The notes under the pieces are model-generated. The model saw only the letters and a program-made list of their open reading frames with translations, was not told the DNA's origin and made no database searches. A program made the translations under genes and the position numbers. Below, piece by piece: positions 1 through 8,227 of a stretch of DNA of 18,344 nucleotides. The DNA is taken from positions 1 through 18,344 of the forward strand of contig JAITBR010000008.1 in assembly GCA_031283485.1 (NCBI GenBank), given 5' to 3'. The DNA comes from Puniceicoccales bacterium (GTDB lineage Bacteria; Verrucomicrobiota; Verrucomicrobiae; Opitutales; LL51). How positions within the stretch are numbered: the first letter of the stretch is position 1; each line of letters opens with the position of its first letter.

Positions 1-201
1 AATAGAGATGTGTTCGACGGAATGGTGGCAAAAATTACTAGTAATTTCACCACATCTGGAGGCAATGATGAAGAATTTCAGGCCATCAAGCATGCACCTA
101 AGGTTTCGGTCAGTGTCAAGCTGGCAAGTGGAGTGGGGCGAAATGATTCGTGCCCATGTGGTAGTGGAAAAAAATATAAAAAATGCTGCGGGAAAGGGTA
201 G
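1..201 (+). CDS. secA: Protein translocase ATPase SecA, C-terminal end (partial)
   Basis: Only the last 66 codons are present; the reading frame is open to the left edge of the window. The visible part is a linker followed by the SEC-C zinc-binding tail near the stop, reading [17 protein letters not shown]. Its ligand pattern is Cys-x-Cys-x8-Cys-Cys, the all-cysteine version of the motif that ends in Cys-His in E. coli SecA. In the family this tail binds one zinc ion and contacts SecB and the ribosome, while SecA itself drives preproteins through SecYEG with ATP. The gene ends with TAG and its last 19 bases overlap the start of mnmA, so the two are probably co-transcribed and translationally coupled. 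SEC-C tails also occur in unrelated small proteins, but the linker plus a fully canonical tail at an extreme C-terminus makes SecA by far the best reading. Confidence 0.93.
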   Translation, partial: NRDVFDGMVAKITSNFTTSGGNDEEFQAIKHAPKVSVSVKLASGVGRNDSCPCGSGKKYKKCCGKG

Positions 202-1283
202 GAGTTGCACTTTCGGGGGGCGTCGATAGTTCTGTGGCAGCCTACCTACTTCTGGAGAAAAATTACGATGTACATGGGGTATTCATGCGGACATGGAACG
301 CAGATGACGACACTAATCCGCTATCCGAGTGCCCATGGCGTCGCGATTTGGAAGATGCTAGGAATGTAGCTACACAGTTGGGAATTAGCTTTGAAGTCGT
401 AAACATGCTCAACCAATACAAAAGATTCGTCGTACAAGATCTTGTGGATGGCTATCAAGGCGGCATCACCCCAAACCCGGACACACTGTGCAATAGTAAG
501 GTGAAATTTGGTGCACTCTACGAGCACATGAAATCCCGCGGTTGCAGAATGATTGCCACCGGCCACTACTGCAAAAAAATAAAAAATCCGGATGGATCTT
601 ACGACATATGGGAAGGCGATGATAAAAATAAGGATCAGTCCTACTTTTTGGCAATGCTGAGCCAGGACCAAATTAGAAATGCCTTATTTCCGCTTGGTAA
701 TCACTTCAAACCTCAGGTCCGCTCAATTGCAAATAAACTTAATTTACCAACGGCAACCAAAAAAGATAGCCAAGGCATTTGCTTTCTCGGTAAGGTTAAA
801 ATTCAAAATTTTCTCGCAAAGTATATCCAAGATTTATCGGGAGATATAGTTACAGTGGACGGCAAAGTGATAGGAGCACACCGAGGATTATTCAGATTTA
901 CGTTGGGACAGCGGCATGGCATGAATATACCATCCAACTGCGACAATAAACACTACGTCGTTATCGGTAAAAACATAAAAAACAACACACTGATTGTCGA
1001 AATAGAAAATGAAAATTCGGCCCTGCTATACAAAAATGAGATAGTTGTCCATAATTTTTGCTTCACAAACAAACCCATAGCAGATGGAGCGGAAATTTTA
1101 GCAAAGCCGAGATATCGCGACGCGTCGCAGGAAATAGTTTTCAAATATTTACATAAATCCGAAATTTCCACGAAATGCACAGCCCTAATCCATTTCAAAG
1201 AAAAGCAGCGTGCCCTGGCAAGCGGCCAAACCATCGCATTCTACGCCGGAGAACGCCTACTCGGCGGGGGAGTTTATGCGTAA
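183..1283 (+). CDS. mnmA: tRNA-specific 2-thiouridylase MnmA
   Basis: This cytoplasmic enzyme activates U34 of tRNA-Lys, -Glu and -Gln with ATP and installs the 2-thio group using sulfur delivered from a cysteine desulfurase. The 366-residue product has the family's usual length. It begins with the PP-loop SGGVDSS (residues 11-17). The two catalytic cysteines are Cys103, in NPDTLCN, and Cys200, in DSQGICFLG. The TGHYC segment lies at 126-130 and the terminal GGGVYA matches the usual end of the barrel domain. A CPW motif near residues 50-52 replaces the shorter E. coli sequence; I recall this variant from Verrucomicrobiota and mitochondrial homologues. The ATG lies inside secA with a 19-base overlap, and no other in-frame start precedes the PP-loop. 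There is no good Shine-Dalgarno sequence, so coupling to secA translation is likely. A SufS-type desulfurase lies at 11447-12652, but a direct partnership is only inferred. Confidence 0.97.
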   Translation: MLRERVGVALSGGVDSSVAAYLLLEKNYDVHGVFMRTWNADDDTNPLSECPWRRDLEDARNVATQLGISFEVVNMLNQYKRFVVQDLVDGYQGGITPNPDTLCNSKVKFGALYEHMKSRGCRMIATGHYCKKIKNPDGSYDIWEGDDKNKDQSYFLAMLSQDQIRNALFPLGNHFKPQVRSIANKLNLPTATKKDSQGICFLGKVKIQNFLAKYIQDLSGDIVTVDGKVIGAHRGLFRFTLGQRHGMNIPSNCDNKHYVVIGKNIKNNTLIVEIENENSALLYKNEIVVHNFCFTNKPIADGAEILAKPRYRDASQEIVFKYLHKSEISTKCTALIHFKEKQRALASGQTIAFYAGERLLGGGVYA

Positions 1284-1314
1284 ATTACAATGCAACTAGC
1301 CTCTACAATTGCAG

Positions 1315-1391
1315 TGGTCGGGGTGGCCGGATTCGAACCGACGACATCTTGCTCCCAAAGCAAGCGCTCTACCAGACTAAGCTACACCCCG
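1315..1391 (-). tRNA. tRNA-Pro(TGG)
   Basis: The minus strand folds into a 77-nt cloverleaf. The acceptor arm CGGGGTG pairs with CACCCCG, followed by discriminator A and an encoded CCA. The D arm contains AGTCTGGTAGA. The anticodon arm is CTTGC/GCAAG around loop TTTGGGA, which gives anticodon TGG (UGG). The T arm is GTCGG-TTCGAAT-CCGGC. It lies 50 nt downstream of tRNA-Leu on the same strand, so the two are probably co-transcribed. It converges with mnmA, leaving 31 nt between them. Confidence 0.97.
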
Positions 1392-1441
1392 AGAAAGCTA
1401 TCAGCAAACTGCACGCGGCAAATTTTTTGTCAAGAAATTAA

Positions 1442-1526
1442 TGGTGCTCGAGATGGGATTCGAACCCATACGCCGCTAGGCACACGCCCCTCAAACGTGT
1501 GTGTCTACCGATTCCACCACCCGAGC
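1442..1526 (-). tRNA. tRNA-Leu(GAG)
   Basis: This is an 85-nt class II tRNA on the minus strand. The acceptor GCTCGGG pairs with CTCGAGC with one G-U pair, followed by A and an encoded CCA. The anticodon stem CACGT/GCGTG encloses loop TTGAGGG, so the anticodon is GAG, reading CUC and CUU codons. The long variable arm (TGCCTAGCGGCGT) is typical of tRNA-Leu. The T arm is ATGGG-TTCGAAT-CCCAT. It is the upstream member of a two-tRNA unit with tRNA-Pro. I could not identify a convincing promoter in the 100 nt shared with the divergent ferredoxin gene. Confidence 0.97.
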
Positions 1527-1592
1527 AATGCCGTGATTAGAAAATATTTGCACCTTCTTGCAACAAAAATGCAATATTTGTGTGACTCACAA

Positions 1593-1620
1593 TTGACTTA
1601 GCTCGCATTTTGTATTGAAT
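1593..1620 (+). promoter_or_regulatory. Possible sigma-70 promoter for the ferredoxin gene
   Basis: TTGACT (1593-1598) is followed after 16 bases by TTGAAT (1615-1620). The first box matches the -35 consensus in five of six positions and the second matches the -10 in four of six. Transcription would start around 1627, almost at the ATG (1629), giving a nearly leaderless message. This is consistent with the absence of a ribosome binding site but is weak on its own. Confidence 0.3.
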
Positions 1621-1628
1621 GATATCCC

Positions 1629-1853
1629 ATGGACAATGAAAATGGAAAGTTGGGAACTAGTAGATTTCACGTCGATTCTGAAAAATGCATCGACTGTGAT
1701 CTCTGCCGTGATATTGCACCGGATTTTTTCGCTCGCGATGACAATGGGTATTCGAAAATAATTAAGCAACCGATTTCCGAAGACGAGGTCGAAGCGTGTA
1801 TTGAAGCCATGGATAGCTGTCCCGTCAGCGCCATAGTAGACAATGGCGACTAG
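1629..1853 (+). CDS. Small [4Fe-4S] ferredoxin
   Basis: A 74-residue acidic protein with one cluster-binding motif, Cys20-x2-Cys23-x2-Cys26 (CIDCDLC), completed by Cys64 in SCPVSAI. Cys57 lies seven residues before the last ligand, a spacing seen in ferredoxins of the Pyrococcus type where an extra cysteine can form a disulfide. It is a cytoplasmic one-electron carrier; its redox partner cannot be read from the context. The sequence strongly resembles small ferredoxins I recall from Opitutae, where the segment CIDCDLCR...AP is typical. The ATG at 1629 has no Shine-Dalgarno sequence. The gene stands alone between the divergent tRNA pair and a convergent unknown gene whose stop is 5 bases away. 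I give no gene symbol because small ferredoxin names are not reliable. Confidence 0.92.
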   Translation: MDNENGKLGTSRFHVDSEKCIDCDLCRDIAPDFFARDDNGYSKIIKQPISEDEVEACIEAMDSCPVSAIVDNGD

Positions 1854-1858
1854 CCATG

Positions 1859-2494
1859 CTATTCGCCGGCTGAATCGCAGAGCGAAATAGCCCGCCACGA
1901 TAGCTCGCGCATATCAAACATGGCAATGCGAATGTCTGTCAATAGATTCACTAGAATTTCCTCCTTTGTGGAGGAAATTAAATCGTTGCACATGGCAAGT
2001 GTGGTATTTATTTCTAGCATCATTTTCTTAAAGTGACACACCGTTAGCACGTAATCCATCGAATCAATTGAAAATATGCCGCACATCGATTCACGCAGCA
2101 TCGCATTAATCGATCTGTACATATCAAAGTAACTTCTCTGCGGCAGGAAGGAATTGCGCCTCGTTGCCACATCGAAAATGTTCTCCAGAAAAGCAAAAAC
2201 AGCACTAAATGCAACATTCAGCGGACTGCAATGGAAAGTCGCAGCATCGATTCCACTTTCATAAGAACCAGATTTGCGTGCGCCATTTGGATTTTTCATC
2301 CAATTCATCCCGGCAAAAATAAAATCCAGATGATTCACCATGTGGCGGCTTTTGATGTACAAATTATAAAATTTGTGTACGCTATCTTCGATGTCAGCCA
2401 AATACTTCCGACCGTTTCGCTCTGACCAAGCATAAGAAAACTGATCCCCCAGATCATCAAATGAAAAATTGAACTCCAAATCGTCCTTGGCCAC
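1859..2494 (-). CDS. Protein of unknown function downstream of rpoD
   Basis: I do not recognise this protein. It has about 211 residues, is mixed in charge and appears mainly helical. It has no signal peptide or clear membrane segment. Aromatic and methionine residues are frequent (FNFSFDDLGDQFSYAW near the N-terminus, MLRESMCGIFSIDSMDY in the middle), and four cysteines are scattered without a metal-binding pattern. The start is uncertain. TTG at 2506 opens the frame, but GTG at 2494 is preceded by GGGGG at a five-base distance and I prefer it. The gene follows rpoD on the same strand after a gap of about 60 bases and probably belongs to the dnaG-rpoD transcript. Against it being a chance frame are its length, the absence of an overlapping gene, and a good initiation region. 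No function is proposed. Confidence 0.72.
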   Translation of the reverse strand: MAKDDLEFNFSFDDLGDQFSYAWSERNGRKYLADIEDSVHKFYNLYIKSRHMVNHLDFIFAGMNWMKNPNGARKSGSYESGIDAATFHCSPLNVAFSAVFAFLENIFDVATRRNSFLPQRSYFDMYRSINAMLRESMCGIFSIDSMDYVLTVCHFKKMMLEINTTLAMCNDLISSTKEEILVNLLTDIRIAMFDMRELSWRAISLCDSAGE

Positions 2495-2505
2495 GGTAAC
2501 CCCCA

Positions 2506-2518
2506 AGACTGTTAGTCT
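2506..2518 (-). promoter_or_regulatory. Small hairpin before the unknown gene's start
   Basis: AGACT (2506-2510) and AGTCT (2514-2518) are a perfect 5-bp inverted repeat with a 3-base loop. It lies just upstream of the G-rich putative ribosome binding site of the unknown gene and overlaps its alternative TTG start. It could limit initiation or mark processing between rpoD and this gene, but so short a repeat can occur by chance. Confidence 0.2.
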
Positions 2519-2553
2519 AGCTTTAGTGCGAAATTTGCAATATTAAAATCATC

Positions 2554-4236
2554 TCAATTGTCGATTGCAAAATCTTCAAATCCCGGCCCGGAAGAACGCA
2601 ATTCACTATTAAAAAAACCATTAAGTTGGCGCATTCTTGTTGGGTGGCGCATCTTTCTCAGCGCCTTGGCTTCGATCTGCCTGATTCTTTCGCGCGTGAC
2701 ATCGAACATCTGCCCCACTTCCTCGAGTGTGCGGCTGTAGCCATCTTTTAGGCCAAAGCGCAAGACTAAAACTTCGCGTTCACGCTCGGTGAGGCTGCCG
2801 AGCACGGAACCGAGCTTTTCCCTCAGGAGACTGAATGCCGTCATATCATATGGATTTTCCGCACTCTTATCTTCTATGAAATTGCCGAAACTTGAATCTT
2901 CACCATCGCCCACGGGGTTCTGCAGCGAAATCGGCTGCTGGGCCATTTTCATGATCGTCTGAACGCGGTCGACGGGCATCTTAACTTCTTTCGCAACGTC
3001 TTCGGCCGTTGGCTCGTGACCGAGGTCCTGCATGAGCCGTTTCTGCGTCTGCATGACCTTATTCAAAGTTTCAACCATGTGAACGGGAATGCGAATTGTC
3101 CTGGCCTGATCCGCAATGGAACGCGTTATGGCTTGCCTAATCCACCAAGTTGCATAGGTGGAAAATTTATATCCGCGGCGGTATTCAAATTTTTCAACGG
3201 CTTTCATCAGCCCCATATTCCCTTCTTGAATCGAATCTAGGAAAGATAAGCCGCGATTCGCATATTTCTTCGCTATGCTTATTACAAGGCGCAAATTTGC
3301 CTCCACCATCTCTCTCTTTGCCTTATAAGCTTCCTTCATGTGTTCTTTGAAGGAATGAACTATCACCACCAGACGATCCGGTTCAACTTCATACTTCAGC
3401 TCGAGAATTTTAAGAGCTTTTCGTATTCTTTCGATCGTTTCCTGCTGGAGCTTATCTCCATTTTCTGCCAATTTTTGAGATCGCTCTAAATCGGCATATA
3501 ACTGATCAATTTGACGCAGATCTGCCTTCATGCCAACCAACAGTTCTTCGAAGATTTTCATCTTAAAGCAAAACCTCTTAAGAACAGTCTTTAGTTGCAT
3601 CTGGAATTGCCTTAACCTAAAATCCAGCTTTTTAATTTCTGCTTTATCGGTGGAATTTTGCATCGCCTTCCACATCGATTTAACGTTTTCCAATAGCATC
3701 TTACTGTCCTGGATAGCACGTGTGAGCATCTTGTAGTAGGCATCTCGACTTTCTATCTTTTTGTCCAATACAACCCTATCGAACCGCTCTTCCCTCTGAA
3801 GCAATTTCTTCGCGAGGTTTACCTGGAACTCTGCGGTCAGGTGGATCGAAAATAATTCATCCTGCGCCTTAAGTTCTTCACGTTCGATGCGTTTTGATAT
3901 GGCCACCTCCTGGTCGCGCGTGAGCAGAGGCACCTGCCCCATTTGACGCAAATACATCCTGACCGGATCTTCTATAATCTCACTCGTTCTGCTGGATGAT
4001 TCTCTCAACTCATCCTGAACTTTACTCTGATATTGCTCGACTTCATCCGCATCGAGAATCTCAATATCAAGGTTCTCGAGAATACTCATAACATTCTCGA
4101 TTTCTTGCGTATTCGTTACAGTTTCCGGAAGAACGTCGTTTATGTCCTGCAGTGCGATATAACCACGCTCACGCGCCAACCTGATCAACGATTGTATGCG
4201 TGAATTAACGTCATTATCACTATTTACCCCACCCAT
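2554..4236 (-). CDS. rpoD: Primary RNA polymerase sigma factor RpoD (sigma-70)
   Basis: The housekeeping sigma factor, which directs RNA polymerase to -35/-10 promoters. The 560-residue product has all regions in order: region 1.1 (about 9-75), region 1.2 (88-120, [11 protein letters not shown]), a long charged non-conserved region (about 125-305), region 2 (305-376, with the -10-recognising [10 protein letters not shown]), region 3 (385-460) and region 4 (475-532, with helix-turn-helix [18 protein letters not shown]). A tail of about 28 residues follows region 4, somewhat longer than usual. Its presence fits the sigma-70-like promoter seen before mraY. The ATG overlaps the dnaG stop by one base (TAATG), which implies translational coupling; there is no separate ribosome binding site. 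The dnaG-rpoD pair is the classical macromolecular-synthesis operon; the usual rpsU is not adjacent here. Confidence 0.98.
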   Translation of the reverse strand: MGGVNSDNDVNSRIQSLIRLARERGYIALQDINDVLPETVTNTQEIENVMSILENLDIEILDADEVEQYQSKVQDELRESSSRTSEIIEDPVRMYLRQMGQVPLLTRDQEVAISKRIEREELKAQDELFSIHLTAEFQVNLAKKLLQREERFDRVVLDKKIESRDAYYKMLTRAIQDSKMLLENVKSMWKAMQNSTDKAEIKKLDFRLRQFQMQLKTVLKRFCFKMKIFEELLVGMKADLRQIDQLYADLERSQKLAENGDKLQQETIERIRKALKILELKYEVEPDRLVVIVHSFKEHMKEAYKAKREMVEANLRLVISIAKKYANRGLSFLDSIQEGNMGLMKAVEKFEYRRGYKFSTYATWWIRQAITRSIADQARTIRIPVHMVETLNKVMQTQKRLMQDLGHEPTAEDVAKEVKMPVDRVQTIMKMAQQPISLQNPVGDGEDSSFGNFIEDKSAENPYDMTAFSLLREKLGSVLGSLTEREREVLVLRFGLKDGYSRTLEEVGQMFDVTRERIRQIEAKALRKMRHPTRMRQLNGFFNSELRSSGPGFEDFAIDN

Positions 4237-6110
4237 TAGTCTGCCATGCTAGCGTCAATTTGTGGCGGCCTCGATAAACTTTCACGTAGACACATCCTTT
4301 CATGCTGAAGATTCCTCAACATTTCTTTTTCGTCAAGTGAAATCCGATTAATTTTTGCATCAAGTTCAACTATTTTTTCCCTAATATACCTATAATGCAA
4401 TTTTGAGAGGCAAAGATTCACTAATGCTTGGCAGTCGCCATCGCAACTAAAATCTGCCAAAACCGAGTAGGCAATGTTTTTTTCCTCTCCGGAGAAAGTC
4501 TCTGAATTGTCCATGACTTCCGCCCCTTCCCATAGGTTTTCTGCAACCTCTCCAAGTACCTTAGCCAACAGATTAGCTTCCGGCGAAGTGAATGATTGAA
4601 TTAAGTCTGGCGAAAGTATTTTCGAAATTTTTTTCGCCCATTTTGCACCAGATAAAACTACCGAAAGTAGCTGCGATTCTGCGCTGTGCAGCTTATTGAC
4701 ATCACCGCCTTCGCTTTCTATTGATAGCTTTATTGGCATGGGGTTATTAAAATTTCTCCTCTGGCGAAATGTAGCAAAATCCTGTGCAATGGCACGCCGA
4801 TCAAATCCACATATTTGCGAAACTTCATCCAATAGCGACTCGTGGACAATGGCGGAATCAGCGTTGGCTATTATTTCATAGATGTTTTGCAGAGCATCGG
4901 CCTTTTGTCGACTGGACATTTTCGCTAAAACGGGAAAGTGGCGCTTAATGGCAAATTCCATGGCAGATACACCGGTCTTGAAAAATGAATCCCTGTCATG
5001 GCCATCTCCTCTGAAAAAGCTATCTGGGTCTTCACCTTTCGGCAAGGTGTAAAACTTCACTTCTAAGCCGGCCGCCATAGCCATGCGCAGCAATCTGTCC
5101 GCCGCACGTAAACCGGCATCGTCACCATCTAACATACAGTTCAAATTTGGCGAGTAGCGACGCAGCATGGACAATTGTACGTCTGTTATGGCCGTGCCCT
5201 GGGGTGCGATGGCGGTCAACATGCCCGCTTCCCAGCAGCGAAAAACATCCAATTGCCCTTCAACCAACCAAAACTGGTTTGCGACGCTAACGTGCAATCT
5301 AGCTTCATAAAGTCCAAAAAGAACGTCACCCTTGTGAAAAATTGGAGTTTCCGGTGAATTCACGTATTTCGCTTCCAATCCATCTGAAGTTATTCCATCC
5401 ACAGCCCGCGCCGCAAATCCAATGATTCTACCCTGAATATCTCGAATTGGTATTGTTAACCTATTTCTAAATCTTAGTCTAAACGCCGATAAATTTGCCC
5501 AATCTTTGGAATAAAACAGGCCAGATTTCCCAATGGTTGCAGTTGTGAATTTGCGTTTTACCAGGACCTCGATGAGATGTTTTTCGTCATTTTTACATAG
5601 GCCAATACCATGTTTATTTGCTGTCTCAAGGTTAAATTGTCGAATTTCTACCCAGTAGTGCCGTATTTTTTGCCCCATGGAATCATTTCCCTGAAAATTT
5701 TTCACGAAGATGGCATTTACCAGTTCGTTAATCGCAAAGAAGTCTCTCCGAGAAAATTCTGCAGGCTGGCCATCGGATTTTGAATCAAATTTGAGCGAAA
5801 TATTGAATCTGTCGGCAATTATCTCAACGGCTTCGGAGAATGAAACATTTTCTTTCAGCTGAATAAATCTGAAAATGTCTCCCGCATTGCCGCTGCTAAA
5901 ACATTTAAACATTTTCTTTGCCGACATGATAAAAAATGAGGGAGTTTTTTCGCTACTAAATGGGCTAAGGCCGCGCCAATTAGCCCCGCACCTTTTTAAA
6001 TTGACGTATGGGGAAACAACGTCGTACAGGTCGACGGTGTTCTTAATCTGATCCAAACATTCGCGCGTTATCAAGTTTTCAATTCCGATTGGGAATTTTC
6101 CATGGTACAT
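4236..6110 (-). CDS. dnaG: DNA primase DnaG with a degenerate zinc-binding domain
   Basis: Synthesises RNA primers at the replication fork together with DnaB helicase. The 624-residue protein has the normal three-part layout: zinc-binding domain (about 15-105), RNA-polymerase/TOPRIM core (about 120-390) and a C-terminal helicase-interacting region. The basic motif [12 protein letters not shown] starts near 213. The TOPRIM acidic residues are Glu284 (VEGQLD) and Asp328/Asp330 (LDGDDAG), and [10 protein letters not shown] at 356-365 closes the core. The odd part is the zinc finger. Where E. coli has Cys40, His43, Cys61 and Cys64, this protein has Ser49, Ser52, Cys70 and Ser73, although the surrounding EKTPSF and GNAGD segments are intact. 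Metal binding there is therefore doubtful. The gene heads the operon, divergent from transketolase. The ATG at 6110 has no ribosome binding site, and the stop overlaps rpoD. Confidence 0.97.
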   Translation of the reverse strand: MYHGKFPIGIENLITRECLDQIKNTVDLYDVVSPYVNLKRCGANWRGLSPFSSEKTPSFFIMSAKKMFKCFSSGNAGDIFRFIQLKENVSFSEAVEIIADRFNISLKFDSKSDGQPAEFSRRDFFAINELVNAIFVKNFQGNDSMGQKIRHYWVEIRQFNLETANKHGIGLCKNDEKHLIEVLVKRKFTTATIGKSGLFYSKDWANLSAFRLRFRNRLTIPIRDIQGRIIGFAARAVDGITSDGLEAKYVNSPETPIFHKGDVLFGLYEARLHVSVANQFWLVEGQLDVFRCWEAGMLTAIAPQGTAITDVQLSMLRRYSPNLNCMLDGDDAGLRAADRLLRMAMAAGLEVKFYTLPKGEDPDSFFRGDGHDRDSFFKTGVSAMEFAIKRHFPVLAKMSSRQKADALQNIYEIIANADSAIVHESLLDEVSQICGFDRRAIAQDFATFRQRRNFNNPMPIKLSIESEGGDVNKLHSAESQLLSVVLSGAKWAKKISKILSPDLIQSFTSPEANLLAKVLGEVAENLWEGAEVMDNSETFSGEEKNIAYSVLADFSCDGDCQALVNLCLSKLHYRYIREKIVELDAKINRISLDEKEMLRNLQHERMCLRESLSRPPQIDASMAD

Positions 6111-6207
6111 TTTTCATAAATTTGTCAATTGCAGACCCACCGATTTTTGGAAATGCTTCACCGAATAATTGATTGAATCTTGCGAAAAATTCATTCACTC
6201 TTGTGAA

Positions 6208-8217
6208 ATGAATCCACCGCAAAGGGAACAAATTCGAAAAAATGGGCACGTTATCCGTAACTTGAATGTTCTGAAAGAGGCGGCAGTAATCTCCAAGGGG
6301 CTCGTTTGTGACCAAGTTGCCCGTGCAGAATCTGGGCATCTTGGCACGGCTCTTGGCTGCTCCGCCATTGGTGCGGCACTGTTTGGGCAGCTGCTGCGAT
6401 TTAATCCGATGGAGCCGCGCTGGATAAATCGCGATAGATTTGTGCTCTCTTGTGGCCATGCCAGTGCATTTTTATACGCCTGGCTACATTTAGCCGGCTA
6501 TGATCTTTCCCTGGACGATTTGAAAAATTTCAGAGCGGCCCACAGCAAAACGCCGGGTCATCCGGAGTTTGGATTAACAGACGGCGTAGAATGTACAACT
6601 GGTCCACTGGGACAAGGGGTTGCCAATGCGGTTGGTTTTGCCATCAGTGGCAAAAAATCAGAAGCAATGTTCAACACGGTTAAATGGAAAATTTTCGACT
6701 ACCGGGTTGTGTGTCTGTGCGGGGACGGATGTCTGCAGGAAGGGGTCGCATCGGAGGCGTGCTCCCTTGCCGGACACCTGAAATTGGACAATTTAATCCT
6801 GATTTACGACAGAAATAATGTCACCATAGATGGAGATCTTTCTCGTTCACAAAGCGAAAACATTGAAAAACGATTTGAGGCATATGGATTTGAAATTAAG
6901 GTTGTAAATGGTAATGAAATGGAATCAATCATTGCTTCTTATTCCGAATTGGCCACGTCTAAAAGCAAACTGCCAAAGTTACTAATTGCCAACACAATAA
7001 TTGGGGACGGCGTTGGCGAAGTCGCTGGAACAAACAGAGCTCACGGAGAGGCGGGAGTAAGATTCGTAAAATCCACTAAGGCGAAACTCGGCTTGCCGGA
7101 TGTGAATTTTTACGTCTCAGATAGGGTAAAAAATTTTTTCAGCAACCGTCTAGCCAGGCAGCTGGATGAATATAATTCCTGGTTGTGTACTTTTGAAAAT
7201 TGGGCACAAAATAATTCCACATTGCATAAAATTTTGCTGAAGGACTACAATTTTCACAATCAATTGGAAAGTTTTGAGTACAAATCGCGAGGGAAAGTAT
7301 CCACGCGTATCGCCAACGGTGAAATTATGCAATTTTTGGCTAAACATGACCCATTGATCGTAACCGGCAGTGCAGATTTGTTTTCCTCCACAAAAAATTA
7401 TCTCGACGCACATTCGGATTTTTCTGCGGCTGACAGAACGGGGAAAAACATAGAATTTGGCGCACGCGAACACGCCATGGGAGCGATTGCCAATGGGGTG
7501 TGTTACGACGGTGTTTTTAATGTGTCTTGCGCGACATTCCTAGTATTTTCCGACTACATGCGGGCGGCAATCCGCATTGCATCAATGGCTAACTTACATG
7601 TAATCTACATCTTTACGCACGATTCCGTAGCAGTCGGAAAGGATGGCCCCACCCATCAGCCCATTGAAACATTGGCCTCGCTGCAATGCATACCGAACTT
7701 ATGCGTAATTCGTCCAGCCGATTGTGAAGAATTAATTGGCGCATGGATCGCCTATTACTCAAACAAAAATTTCCCATTTGCATTCATTCTATCCCGCCAA
7801 GATCTGCCAAATTTGCGCGCAAATGGGACGAAGAGATCGGGAGTTTTATGTGGGGCATACATCGTTCACATGGAAAAATCTGCGTTGCGCTGCATAGTGA
7901 TTGCCACCGGCAGTGAGGTATCATTGGCCATTGAAGCCGCAAGAAATTTCGACGATGTGCGCGTCGTTTCCATGCCATGCATGAAATTTTTCGACGAACA
8001 GGATGTTGATTTCAGGGAATCCATTTTGCCAACGGCATGCGAAAACAGGGTGGCGATCGAAGCCGGAATAACTATGCCGTGGTATAAGTATGCCGGTCCT
8101 AAGGGCAAATACATGGGCATAAATAAATTTGGATTCAGTGGTTCCGAAGATGATTTATATGTTGCCAATGGGCTAACGGTCGATAGCTTAATTGGGGAAA
8201 TTAGTAGCTTTTTTTAG
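6208..8217 (+). CDS. tkt: Transketolase
   Basis: Transfers two-carbon ketol units between sugar phosphates in the non-oxidative pentose phosphate pathway, using thiamine diphosphate (ThDP) and Mg2+. The protein has about 669 residues, the normal length. Recognisable in order (numbered from the ATG) are: His44 in SGHLGTALG, His84 in LSCGHAS, GPLGQG (132-137), the ThDP/Mg motif beginning GDG (172-174) and running through DRNNVTIDGD, catalytic Glu421 in EFGAREHAMGAIANG, and the substrate-binding HDSVAVGKDGPTHQP with His471 and His483. The C-terminal domain has ATGSEVSL and ends in GINKFGFSGSEDDLY. The frame is open from a TTG at 6169, but the ATG at 6208 fits the family start better; neither has a clear ribosome binding site. 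It is divergent from dnaG and separated from it by 97 bases. It is followed after 10 bases by the AsmA-like gene. Confidence 0.96.
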   Translation: MNPPQREQIRKNGHVIRNLNVLKEAAVISKGLVCDQVARAESGHLGTALGCSAIGAALFGQLLRFNPMEPRWINRDRFVLSCGHASAFLYAWLHLAGYDLSLDDLKNFRAAHSKTPGHPEFGLTDGVECTTGPLGQGVANAVGFAISGKKSEAMFNTVKWKIFDYRVVCLCGDGCLQEGVASEACSLAGHLKLDNLILIYDRNNVTIDGDLSRSQSENIEKRFEAYGFEIKVVNGNEMESIIASYSELATSKSKLPKLLIANTIIGDGVGEVAGTNRAHGEAGVRFVKSTKAKLGLPDVNFYVSDRVKNFFSNRLARQLDEYNSWLCTFENWAQNNSTLHKILLKDYNFHNQLESFEYKSRGKVSTRIANGEIMQFLAKHDPLIVTGSADLFSSTKNYLDAHSDFSAADRTGKNIEFGAREHAMGAIANGVCYDGVFNVSCATFLVFSDYMRAAIRIASMANLHVIYIFTHDSVAVGKDGPTHQPIETLASLQCIPNLCVIRPADCEELIGAWIAYYSNKNFPFAFILSRQDLPNLRANGTKRSGVLCGAYIVHMEKSALRCIVIATGSEVSLAIEAARNFDDVRVVSMPCMKFFDEQDVDFRESILPTACENRVAIEAGITMPWYKYAGPKGKYMGINKFGFSGSEDDLYVANGLTVDSLIGEISSFF

Positions 8218-8227
8218 GAAATGTGTT

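Noticed and set aside
1286..1312. Inverted TGCAA...TTGCA between mnmA and tRNA-Pro as a terminator
   Set aside because: Only 5 bp with a loop of about 13 bases and no T-run; too weak to call.
1175..1601. Two plus-strand open frames (88 and 103 codons) over the tRNA region, containing GFEPTTS- and IRTD-like peptides
   Set aside because: These are translations of the antisense strand of tRNA T-arms, a common annotation artefact. The cloverleaves explain the sequence fully.
6199..6459. Upstream extension (to 126 codons) of the antisense frame over the start of tkt
   Set aside because: This part is antisense to the conserved N-terminal ThDP domain of transketolase. Only the short part beyond tkt was kept, as a low-interest finding.
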